Source: Bacteroidales bacterium
Lineage (GTDB): Bacteria > Bacteroidota > Bacteroidia > Bacteroidales > SMBSF77
Length of the DNA: 7,162 nucleotides
NCBI GenBank assembly: GCA_021106655.1
Contig: JAIOTT010000330.1
Coordinates: forward strand, 1-7,162
Direction of reading: 5' to 3'
In this document: positions 1 to 6,091 of the stretch, piece after piece
Position numbering within the stretch: position 1 is the stretch's first letter
Layout of the letters: each line of letters opens with the position of its first letter
The notes under the pieces: generated by a model
Database searches by the model: none
What the model was told of the DNA's origin: nothing
What the model saw: the letters and a program-made list of their open reading frames with translations, nothing else
Position numbers and translations under genes: made by a program

Positions 1-62
1 AGTTTTCTGATCTCAAAATCATATGATTTTCCTTCCTTCAGTATTGTTCCGCCGTTTTTCAT
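1..62 (-). CDS. 5' end of an unrecognised protein gene (partial)
   Basis: An ATG at 62-60 on the minus strand opens a frame with no stop up to the window edge, reading MKNGGTILKEGKSYDFEIRK. The mix of charged, hydrophobic and glycine residues looks like the start of a real beta-rich cytoplasmic protein, but 20 residues are too few to assign a family. It lies downstream of relA on the same strand, with about 100 nt between the relA stop and this ATG, and that gap is almost entirely heptad repeat. No Shine-Dalgarno sequence is visible. An alternative TTG start lies at 89-87, and the frame is closed just above it by a TGA at 95-93. The rest of the gene is outside the window, so the call rests only on an open frame with plausible composition. 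Confidence 0.4.
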   Translation of the reverse strand, partial: MKNGGTILKEGKSYDFEIRK

Positions 63-63
63 A

Positions 64-181
64 TTAGTGATTACTGGTTTAGGTTCCAAGTTTCAGGGTT
101 GAGCAGGTTGCCGGCTTCCGCCTACTGTAAATTGTGAACTGCCGACTGAGAACTGCTACTGCCTACTGTTCACTACCCACA
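64..181. repeat. degenerate heptad (7-bp period) tandem array
   Basis: Read on the minus strand from 174 down, the sequence divides into 7-mers, mostly AGTNNNC: AGTGAAC, AGTAGGC, AGTAGC (one base short), AGTTCTC, AGTCGGC, AGTTCAC, AATTTAC, AGTAGGC. Looser 7-mers follow (GGAAGCC, GGCAACC, then CCCTGAA, ACTTGGA, ACCTAAA, CCAGTAA, TCACTAA), ending directly at the ATG of the next gene. The units vary but the phase is held. The array overlaps the 3' end of relA, so the stop codon (163-165) and the last few codons lie in repeat units. It is intergenic filler by position. A role in termination or as a protein-binding array cannot be judged from the sequence. Confidence 0.7.
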
Positions 182-2361
182 GACTCCACTCTGTATGCCT
201 GCAAAACTCCTTTTATCTTTTGTAATTTTCTCAGTAATGTATCAAGATGTTTTGTGCTTTTAATACTTACTTTAATAACACCATCAAACATATCTCCTCT
301 GGAATTAACAGAAATAGATCTCATATTAACCTTAAGGTCACTGGACACAACATCTGAAATACTATTAACAATACCAAGCCTGTCTTTTCCGCTGATTTTT
401 ATATTAGCAATATACAATTCATCCTTTTGTGATTTTTTCCACTCTACATTAATAAAACGGTATTTATAATTTTTTGCCATTTGCTGTACATTTGGGCATG
501 TAACTCTATGTATTGTAACACCCTTTCCAATGGTAATAAATCCAAACACCTTATCTCCATAAATAGGATTACAGCACTTGGCAAATTTATAATCTACCTT
601 ATTAAGGCTTTTATCAATAATAACTACATCTTCCTTTACGTTTTCATCCGCAATATCCTTAGTGTCAGTTTGTGGTACAGTACTTTTTTCTTTAACTTCA
701 GCATATGATGGGCTTAATATCTTTTTTATTTCCTGTAAATCAATTTTCTCATTTGCAATAAGGTGATAAAATACAATTGAGTTTTTAAGTTTAAAATGTT
801 TCAGTATTTTATCAACGCTCTCTTCATTGAACTTAACTTTCCAGTTCCTGAATTTGCGTTTCAGTATATCCTTGCCAGTTTCAGTTTCTCCTGTGCTTTC
901 ATCTTGCAGTGATCTTTTTATTCTTGTCCGGGCTTTTTCAGTTACAGTATAATTTAACCAATCTGATTTTGGTTTCTGACTGTTAGAGGTAATTATCTCG
1001 AGTCTGTCACCATTTTGCAAAGCATGTTTAATCGGAACAATTTTATCATTTAATCTTGCACCAGTGCACTTATTTCCAATGCTTGTATGAATTTCATATG
1101 CAAAATCCAATACTGTTGCTCCTTTTTTTAGCTTTTTTAAATCGCCTCTTGGGGTATAAACAAATATCTTATCAGAATATAATTCAAGTTTTGATTTATC
1201 TAGTTTTACAATTTTTTCAGGGGAAGTAGTTTCAATTACAGTTCTTATAGTTCTAAGCCATTTACTACTATCTTTTTCATTAGATGATTCTTTGTATAGC
1301 CAGTGTGCAGCATCACCTTTTTCAGCAATGGTATCCATACGTTTTGTTCTGATCTGAACTTCAACCCATTTATTACCAGGTCCAAGAACTGTTGTATGCA
1401 ATGATTCATATCCACTTGCTTTAGGAGTTGATATCCAATCGCGTAATCTCTTTGGATTTGGTTTGTAAATATCAGTAACGATTGAATATACCCTCCAGCA
1501 ATCAGATTTTTCAAAGGCAATTTCTGAATTTAGAATAATACGTACAGCAAAAATATCATATACTTCCTCGAAATCAAGGTTTTGAGTTTTCATCTTATTC
1601 CATATAGAACTGATAGACTTCAGTCTGCTCTTGATTTGATAATTAAATTTTTGCCGTTTCATTTCCTTATTCATCGAATTGATAAACTCAGCTATCAGCT
1701 TCATCCTTTCTGACTCTGTATCCTGCAGTTTTTTCTCAATGACCCTATAAGTCTTTAGCTCAAGAAATTTCATTGAGAGGTCATCAAGTTCATTTTTTAT
1801 GTTATATAAACCAAGACGATGAGCAATTGGAGAATAAAGTAAAGAAGTTTCGCTTGCTATTTTTTTTTGATCTTCTAATGAAATAGCCGATATATTTCGC
1901 ATATTATGCAATCTGTCAGCAATTTTTATTAAAATAACCCTAACATCTTTTGCTATCGTAAGCAAAAGTTTAATAAAGTTTTCTGACTGAAAGGAAGTCC
2001 TGTCTGTTTTCAATCCGGTTAAAGTGGTAAAACCTTCAAGAAGCACGGCTACATTATCCCCAAAACTTTCCCTCACCTCCTCTAAAGTTATTTTTTTATC
2101 AACTAATACGTTATGGATCAGGGCACACACAACAGAATCTGTACCCAGGCCAATTTCGCTTGCCACAATAATGGCAACCTCAATAGGATGGATTAAATAT
2201 ACCTCACCGGATTGTCTTCTTTTATTCTTATAGGATAGAAACGCAAGTTCATATGCAGCCCGAAGTATGTTTGTATCACCTTTCCTCAGAACTGTTTTAC
2301 AATTCCTAAGTAAATAAACATATCTGCTACGAATATTCAGATGTTCCTTTTCAGATAGCAT
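163..2361 (-). CDS. relA: RelA/SpoT-family (p)ppGpp synthetase with degenerate hydrolase site
   Basis: A long RSH protein of 732 residues that transfers pyrophosphate from ATP to GDP or GTP to make the stringent-response alarmone in the cytoplasm, normally when ribosomes stall on uncharged tRNA. Domains in order: HD-type hydrolase (about 30-200), synthetase (about 240-358), TGS (about 397-457), helical region, zinc-finger/CC domain with CCNPIYGD (596-603), and a C-terminal ACT domain (about 649-725). Synthetase residues look intact: EVYDIFAVR (266-274), GYESLHTT (317-324) and VEVQIRT (333-339). The motif RLRD (305-308) is of the RxKD class found in bifunctional Rel proteins, not the EFDD class of E. 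coli RelA. In the hydrolase half H58 and D149 are present, but the usual HDVVEDT reads HNVLVDK (83-89), so the metal-binding Asp is Asn84 and the catalytic Glu is Val87. I infer a synthetase-only enzyme. The ATG at 2361 gives a normal N-terminus; no Shine-Dalgarno or clear TAnnTTTG lies directly upstream. The last residues (SVGSEQ) fall in the heptad array. Confidence 0.93.
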   Translation of the reverse strand: MLSEKEHLNIRSRYVYLLRNCKTVLRKGDTNILRAAYELAFLSYKNKRRQSGEVYLIHPIEVAIIVASEIGLGTDSVVCALIHNVLVDKKITLEEVRESFGDNVAVLLEGFTTLTGLKTDRTSFQSENFIKLLLTIAKDVRVILIKIADRLHNMRNISAISLEDQKKIASETSLLYSPIAHRLGLYNIKNELDDLSMKFLELKTYRVIEKKLQDTESERMKLIAEFINSMNKEMKRQKFNYQIKSRLKSISSIWNKMKTQNLDFEEVYDIFAVRIILNSEIAFEKSDCWRVYSIVTDIYKPNPKRLRDWISTPKASGYESLHTTVLGPGNKWVEVQIRTKRMDTIAEKGDAAHWLYKESSNEKDSSKWLRTIRTVIETTSPEKIVKLDKSKLELYSDKIFVYTPRGDLKKLKKGATVLDFAYEIHTSIGNKCTGARLNDKIVPIKHALQNGDRLEIITSNSQKPKSDWLNYTVTEKARTRIKRSLQDESTGETETGKDILKRKFRNWKVKFNEESVDKILKHFKLKNSIVFYHLIANEKIDLQEIKKILSPSYAEVKEKSTVPQTDTKDIADENVKEDVVIIDKSLNKVDYKFAKCCNPIYGDKVFGFITIGKGVTIHRVTCPNVQQMAKNYKYRFINVEWKKSQKDELYIANIKISGKDRLGIVNSISDVVSSDLKVNMRSISVNSRGDMFDGVIKVSIKSTKHLDTLLRKLQKIKGVLQAYRVESVGSEQ

Positions 2362-2525
2362 CAGGCTATTATTTTGAATTTTGAATACAAATAAACAAAA
2401 AAAGTATCATTTACCGGTAATATAATAAAAAAGAGGGAAAAATCAAAATAACCTGATTAATTTATACACTTGGTGAGGCTTTATTAAGGGCAAATAATAA
2501 ACTGGCAGTAGTGCTTATAAAACAT

Positions 2526-2560
2526 AATGGGAAACCTTTCTGGTCGAAAAGTTTCCCATT
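2526..2560 (-). terminator. rho-independent-like terminator hairpin of the candidate RNA
   Basis: On the minus strand the arms AATGGGAAAC and GTTTCCCATT pair perfectly over 10 bp. Pairing continues inward with a U-G wobble and four more pairs to a 5-nt loop GACCA, giving a 15-bp stem. On the plus strand the wobble would be an A-C mismatch, so the hairpin favours minus-strand RNA. It is followed on the minus strand by ATGTTTTATAAG, only moderately U-rich. It ends the structured block and lies 165 nt before the relA start, so it could also act as an attenuator if transcription continues into relA. Confidence 0.6.
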
Positions 2561-2996
2561 CACTGTTTAATAACCGTGGTTACTAAACAACGCCAAGCTA
2601 CTGTTATTGTGACCTGCTTTCTTTCAACATTACCTTTCAGCTTTGCTGCTTTATTGCCAGAAGTTATTCCGAATTACTTTTGCAAGCTCTTCTTCATTTG
2701 CTCCCTGCTTTCAGTACTGGTCCTTCGCTGATCCACCCCTAAGGATGGTTCTTTGTTGAACTATGTGCTTCATGATCGGACTTTCTCAAGCCCTTTCTTT
2801 GTCACCTTGCAGTTCACTGATACTCCTTTGAGCAAATCTTTCGACTCATTCGGTGGTGCATCTTTGCATAATCTGCTGACTCTCTCAACAATTTCTTGCG
2901 AAACTGGTTCCTTAGCCGTGGTGGCTTCCAAATCTGCTCTTGCGGACGTCATTTTCCCCCACTGGTACTTCAAGCTAGACTTTTATCGCTCACTTG
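2526..2996 (-). ncRNA. candidate structured non-coding RNA (about 470 nt), family not recognised
   Basis: This gap has the signs of an RNA gene on the minus strand. By hand count 2701-3000 is about 46% G+C, against roughly a third in most of the surrounding sequence. It starts just below a near-consensus promoter (3003-3035) and ends in a terminator-like hairpin. Local hairpins are dense: a 7-bp stem with GCAA loop (2889-2906), a 4-bp stem with GAAA loop (2835-2846), a 6-bp stem with GAGA loop (2778-2793), a near-perfect stem at 2661-2679, a small stem at 2638-2648, and an 11-bp stem with 4-nt loop (2564-2589). The three GNRA-loop stems, the 2564-2589 stem and the terminator each contain one G-U pair on the minus strand that would be an A-C mismatch on the plus strand, which fixes the strand. 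I did not find the conserved cores of RNase P RNA or tmRNA. A short minus-strand frame (2973-2770, 67 codons) is open inside it but resembles no family I know. The 5' end is inferred from the promoter. It could instead be a long relA leader. Confidence 0.6.
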
Positions 2997-3002
2997 ATGA
3001 AA

Positions 3003-3035
3003 CAAATATAGCAAAAATACACACCCTAAGTCAAG
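3003..3035 (-). promoter_or_regulatory. Bacteroidota-type promoter for the candidate RNA
   Basis: On the minus strand TATATTTG (3010-3003) matches the -7 consensus TAnnTTTG exactly. CTTG (3035-3032), one base from the -33 element TTTG, lies upstream with a 21-nt spacer, inside the usual 19-21 range. Transcription should start near 2996, at the edge of the G+C-elevated block. This is the best-matching complete promoter in the window. Confidence 0.65.
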
Positions 3036-3051
3036 TAAATTAACTTTCTAG

Positions 3052-3095
3052 TATTAACAAATTACAAACACAATTTATTAACAAATGTTAATAAA
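3052..3095. repeat. direct repeat plus inverted repeat upstream of the RNA promoter
   Basis: The 11-mer TATTAACAAAT occurs exactly twice (3052-3062 and 3076-3086), 24 bp apart. The second copy is also the left arm of an inverted repeat, TTTATTAACA (3074-3083) against TGTTAATAAA (3086-3095) with an AA spacer. The core ATTAACA is therefore present three times. The cluster lies 17-60 bp beyond the -33 element of the RNA promoter and 50 bp past the amidohydrolase stop. It could be an operator for that promoter or, less likely because it is nearly all A/T and lacks a run of T, a weak terminator of the amidohydrolase gene. Confidence 0.5.
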
Positions 3096-3144
3096 CCTTA
3101 TGATGATAAATTAATTAATTGAGATATAGATTGTTTGCCAAAAC

Positions 3145-4791
3145 TTACTTCCCCTGAAAGACTTTTTCTCCAGACAAAAAAGTTTTTTTAACTTTTATCT
3201 TAGGGATATCTGCTTCGGTTATCTCCATCAGATCATTATCTAAAACAACAAAATCAGCAAACTTTCCTTTTTCAATACTTCCTTTCTCATTTTCTTCAAA
3301 TGCTGCTTTTGCAGCCCAGATTGTAATTGATCTAAGTGCTTCTTCCCTGCTTATTGCATTCTCCGGATTAAAACCTTCTTCCGGATATCCATTGAGATCT
3401 TTACGGAAAACAGCAGCATAAAATGTGTAAACCGGATTAATGCTTTCTATAGGAAAATCTGTACCATTAGGTAACCAGTCATTTTGTTCAAGTAAGGATT
3501 TATATGCATATGCCCATTTGAGCCTTTTCTCTCCAAGTCGTTCATCAGCCCAATACATATCAGATGTTGCATGTGTTGCCTGAACTGATGGAATAATTGA
3601 ATATGTTTTGAAAAAGTGTATGTCATCCGGATGAACAACTTGTGCGTGCTCAATTCTCCATCTAAGATCGTTCGTATCTTCTAAAACATCACCGTAAATC
3701 CTTAACATCATCCTTACTCCTGAATCACCGATTGCATGAGTGTTAACCTGATAACCTTTTTCAAATGCCATATTGCAAACTTCTTTATAAAAGCTGGGAT
3801 CCTTTATAATTAATCCATAATTAGATGTATCATCAGAGTATGCTTCTATCAAACGAGCTCCTCTTGACCCTAAAGCACCATCAGCATATAATTTCACAGA
3901 ACGAACATTTAGCTTATCTGTTTTGTATATTCCCCCATTCATAAACTCTTTATATCCATCTTTATCAGTATCTAACATAGCATAAATCCTGATATTTAAA
4001 GTAGCTTCATTCTGTAAAGAGTCTATCAACCGTATAACATATGTCTCAAGTCCTGCATCAGCAATTGAAGTAAGCCCGACAGAAAAGCAATTTTCCTGTG
4101 CATCGACAAGTCCTTTTATTTTTTCATTCCTGGTACTTTTTGGGATAATATCTCTTACTAATTCCAGTGCATTGTCAATAAGTATCCCGGTGAATTCATT
4201 ATTCAAAACTTTAAACTCTCCTCCTTTAACAACAGTACTATTATCTATTCCAGCTTTTTTAATGGCCAAAGAATTAACTAATGCTGCATGCCCATCAATC
4301 CTTGTAATATAAACAGGATTATCAGGAAAGTTTTCATCAAGAGCTTTTTTGTCCGGAAATTCTTTTACATCCCAGTCGTTTTGATCCCAGCCTCTGCCCA
4401 CAATCCATTCGGAAGGATATTTTTTATGATGTTCTTTCAATAATTCAATAACATCTTTAAATGACTTAGTACCCACGAGGTCTACATCCCTCTGCAACCC
4501 AAGTCCATAATAATAAAAATGGCAATGCGCATCAATAAATCCCGGGTAAACTGCCATTCCATCAAGGTCAATAAATTCGTTAGCAGAATATTTATTAAGA
4601 ATTTCCTCGTCTGTGCCAACCTCAATAAAAAATCCATCTTTTATTGCAAAACTCTCAGCAATACTAAAATCATCATTCACAGTATACACTTTTGCATTAT
4701 GAATTACCAGATCAGCATGTTGTTGTTTGTCCCGGCATGATTGAAAAAAAACAAACATTAAAATGTAAAGTAATATAATATATCTTTTCAT
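3145..4791 (-). CDS. lipoprotein amidohydrolase, YtcJ/amidohydrolase-3 type
   Basis: A 548-residue metal-dependent hydrolase of the amidohydrolase-3 group (YtcJ-like, COG1574). The family cleaves amide or similar bonds with one or two metal ions in a TIM barrel; the substrate cannot be predicted. The N-terminus MKRYIILLYILMFVFFQSC is a lipoprotein signal peptide ending at Cys19, so I infer attachment to a membrane facing the periplasm or cell surface. The mature part follows the family plan: small beta domain (about 27-83), the metal motif GFIDAHCHF with H89 and H91, GLTSIADAG (239-247), VKLYADGALGSRGARL (299-314), THAIGD with H352, IEHAQ with H382, NGTDFPIE with D445, and a C-terminal beta part ending in KGKFADFVVLD (508-518). 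All expected metal ligands appear to be present and the length is normal. It is transcribed alone, divergently from the DUF6580-like gene. The call is firm at family level; the lipobox is somewhat loose (FQSC). Confidence 0.88.
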   Translation of the reverse strand: MKRYIILLYILMFVFFQSCRDKQQHADLVIHNAKVYTVNDDFSIAESFAIKDGFFIEVGTDEEILNKYSANEFIDLDGMAVYPGFIDAHCHFYYYGLGLQRDVDLVGTKSFKDVIELLKEHHKKYPSEWIVGRGWDQNDWDVKEFPDKKALDENFPDNPVYITRIDGHAALVNSLAIKKAGIDNSTVVKGGEFKVLNNEFTGILIDNALELVRDIIPKSTRNEKIKGLVDAQENCFSVGLTSIADAGLETYVIRLIDSLQNEATLNIRIYAMLDTDKDGYKEFMNGGIYKTDKLNVRSVKLYADGALGSRGARLIEAYSDDTSNYGLIIKDPSFYKEVCNMAFEKGYQVNTHAIGDSGVRMMLRIYGDVLEDTNDLRWRIEHAQVVHPDDIHFFKTYSIIPSVQATHATSDMYWADERLGEKRLKWAYAYKSLLEQNDWLPNGTDFPIESINPVYTFYAAVFRKDLNGYPEEGFNPENAISREEALRSITIWAAKAAFEENEKGSIEKGKFADFVVLDNDLMEITEADIPKIKVKKTFLSGEKVFQGK

Positions 4792-4882
4792 ATTTTTTGT
4801 TGATTAAAAGCTAAGACTACCCCGAAAAGCTAAAAATAATCGCAGTAAACTCAAAGATGAAATACTCAATCTTCTTAAGTTA

Positions 4883-4890
4883 CAAAGTTA
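4883..4890 (-). promoter_or_regulatory. possible -7 element for the amidohydrolase gene
   Basis: On the minus strand this reads TAACTTTG, an exact TAnnTTTG match, about 90 nt before the amidohydrolase start. No good -33 TTTG stands at the standard spacing; the nearest (4921-4918) leaves a 27-nt spacer. It is a half-supported promoter in an AT-rich divergent gap. Confidence 0.35.
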
Positions 4891-4925
4891 TTAAATTTAT
4901 TATTGTTAGAAAAAAATCAAAGCAA

Positions 4926-4958
4926 TTTATAAAAACTCATCAATTTTGTATATTTTTG
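4926..4958 (+). promoter_or_regulatory. promoter of the DUF6580-like membrane protein gene
   Basis: TATTTTTG at 4951-4958 fits TAnnTTTG, with TTTA (4926-4929) in the -33 place and a 21-nt spacer. The start site would fall near 4965, leaving about 20 nt of leader before the ATG at 4987. No Shine-Dalgarno sequence is present, only an A-rich stretch, as is common in this phylum. Confidence 0.5.
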
Positions 4959-4986
4959 CTCTTATTCATTAATAATAAGCAAAAAA

Positions 4987-5517
4987 ATGATTAAAAAACT
5001 TTTTACCCCCAGATTCATTTTTATAATTAGTGTAATATTTGTTGGAGCAATGTTCAGATTACTCCCTCACTGGCCAAATTTTACACCTATTGCAGCAATT
5101 GCACTTTTTGGTGGTACCTATATAAATAAAAAGTCACTGGCTTTTGCAATTCCAATCTTTGCCATGTTAATTGCAGATGTATTCTTAGGATTTCATTCCT
5201 ATATGTTATCTATATATCTTAGCTTTGCCATAATTGTAATGATTGGATTTATCTTAAGGAACAGGGTTAAATTTGGTTCTGTCTTATTAGCAACTGTTAG
5301 TGGTTCTGTTATTTTCTTCCTTATCACTAATTTTGCAGTCTGGCTTGGAAGTCCATATTATGCACAAAGTTTTGCAGGATTAATTGCATGTTATACTGCC
5401 GGTCTGCCATTCTTTAACAGTGGAATTATAGGAGATCTTTTTTATAGTGGTGTATTTTTTGGAGGATTTTATTTTGTTCAGTTGAGGTTTCCGTCCCTGG
5501 CAAAAATCCACTCATAA
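4987..5517 (+). CDS. DUF6580-like multi-pass membrane protein, possible transporter component
   Basis: A 176-residue integral inner-membrane protein with about six hydrophobic segments (roughly 10-27, 33-45, 50-67, 72-90, 98-120 and 145-165). The conserved part is near the N-terminus: FRLLPHWPNFTPIAAIALFGG (23-43), then DVFLGFH (64-70) and NFAVWL (115-120). I associate this pattern with DUF6580, a family annotated as putative transport proteins whose fold recalls the substrate-binding S subunits of ECF vitamin transporters. That link is from memory and the substrate is unknown. No ECF ATPase or T subunit, and no recognisable riboswitch, lies next to it. The ATG at 4987 is favoured by the promoter about 30 nt upstream. 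The gene stands alone, divergent from the amidohydrolase gene and convergent with the GroES-like gene; no clear terminator hairpin follows it. Confidence 0.8.
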   Translation: MIKKLFTPRFIFIISVIFVGAMFRLLPHWPNFTPIAAIALFGGTYINKKSLAFAIPIFAMLIADVFLGFHSYMLSIYLSFAIIVMIGFILRNRVKFGSVLLATVSGSVIFFLITNFAVWLGSPYYAQSFAGLIACYTAGLPFFNSGIIGDLFYSGVFFGGFYFVQLRFPSLAKIHS

Positions 5518-5549
5518 TCTTTCAAAAACAGCCTATATTCGACCTTATT

Positions 5550-5616
5550 CAATGGTAATTAAGTGGTGATTAAACTGTAATTATGTGGTAATTAAATTGT
5601 AATTCAATGGTTAATT
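5550..5616. repeat. degenerate 11-bp tandem array between convergent genes
   Basis: Six units in a row, most ending in GTAATT: CAATGGTAATT, AAGTGGTGATT, AAACTGTAATT, ATGTGGTAATT, AAATTGTAATT and a 12-bp CAATGGTTAATT. The period is close to one helical turn, so equivalent bases lie on nearly the same face of the DNA. Looser related words in inverse sense (AATTAAC at 5678-5684 and 5695-5701) lie on the other side of the palindrome GGTTAACC (5645-5652), just before the GroES-like stop. The gap from 5518 to 5715 holds no gene. Confidence 0.7.
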
Positions 5617-5715
5617 ACACATAAAATAATTTAAACCGGAGGGTGGTTAACCTGCATACATTCTTCCCTACTCACCTAATTAACTTACTTAACCAATTAA
5701 CTAAATAGCGCGAAG

Positions 5716-6087
5716 CTAATCAAAAAGATCATCCATTCGCTCAAGTAACAGGACTGAGTGTTGTGGAACTATATAGTACTTTTCATTATTATATACTATT
5801 TCAATTGCTCCTTTTTGAAGAAAGATTGCCTTATCTCCTTCCTTTGCCTGTAGCGGAATATACTTAACTTTTTCTTCTGAATTCTTCCATGTCTCATCCA
5901 TGTCTTCAGATGGCAGAGGTATTGGATAACCCGGCCCGACTTTTATTATATATCCTGTTTGGATTTCTTCCTTTTCCTTGTATCCCGGAGGTAGAAACAA
6001 GCCACCTTTTGTCTTATCCGACAAAGAACTTGGCTTAACCAGCAAACGATCGCCAACTACTATTAGTTTTTTTAAATTATCAGCCAT
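5716..6087 (-). CDS. divergent GroES-like co-chaperonin (Cpn10 family)
   Basis: A 123-residue protein with the Cpn10 layout. GroES normally caps the GroEL ring as a heptamer in the cytoplasm. The N-terminal strand is LIVVGDRLLVKPS (8-20), followed by a mobile-loop region SDKTKGGLFLPPG (23-35), the strand TGYIIKVGPG (44-53), then KEGDKAIFLQKGAIEIVYNNEKYYIV (82-107) and the closing strand HSVLLLERMDD (110-120). It is longer than standard GroES (about 95 residues), mainly through an acidic and polar insertion at about 54-80 (PIPLPSEDMDETW and following). No groEL is adjacent, so I take it as a paralogue of the main groES and give no symbol. I chose the start MADNLKK at 6087 over an upstream ATG at 6126 because the extension would be encoded by the 8-bp repeat array and has no Cpn10 counterpart. 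Whether it works with GroEL or does something else is unknown. Confidence 0.8.
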   Translation of the reverse strand: MADNLKKLIVVGDRLLVKPSSLSDKTKGGLFLPPGYKEKEEIQTGYIIKVGPGYPIPLPSEDMDETWKNSEEKVKYIPLQAKEGDKAIFLQKGAIEIVYNNEKYYIVPQHSVLLLERMDDLFD

Positions 6088-6091
6088 GTAT

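Noticed and set aside
64..181. CRISPR array
   Set aside because: The units are 7 bp and degenerate, with no repeat of 20 bp or more and no unique spacers; no cas genes are present.
1245..1520. Second minus-strand frame of 91 codons inside relA
   Set aside because: It is an out-of-frame overlap of the conserved synthetase domain. The same holds for the other short frames inside relA, the amidohydrolase gene and mutL.
2381..2400. Promoter immediately upstream of relA
   Set aside because: Minus-strand words such as TTTATTTG are near TAnnTTTG but none matches it, and no -33 element lies at the correct distance.
2770..2973. Open minus-strand frame of 67 codons in the candidate RNA region
   Set aside because: No recognisable domain, signal or conserved motif. 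It covers less than half of the proposed transcript and overlaps the GNRA-capped hairpins. Open frames on both strands are expected here from the higher G+C. It remains the main alternative to the RNA reading.
2526..2996. RNase P RNA or tmRNA as identity of the structured block
   Set aside because: GAGAAAGTCC (minus strand, inside 2778-2793) recalls the RNase P GAGGAAAGTCC core but lacks one G, and the other conserved regions are absent. No tRNA-like acceptor ends or tag frame ending in Ala-Ala-stop was found for tmRNA.
2753..3043. Open plus-strand frame of 96 codons over the same region
   Set aside because: It runs antisense to the promoter and to the wobble-polarised hairpins, has no promoter of its own that I can see, and resembles no family.
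5703..5718. Terminator of the GroES-like gene
   Set aside because: TAGC and GCTA can form a 4-bp stem at the stop codon, followed on the minus strand by TTTAGTT, but the stem is too short and the T-run too weak to call.
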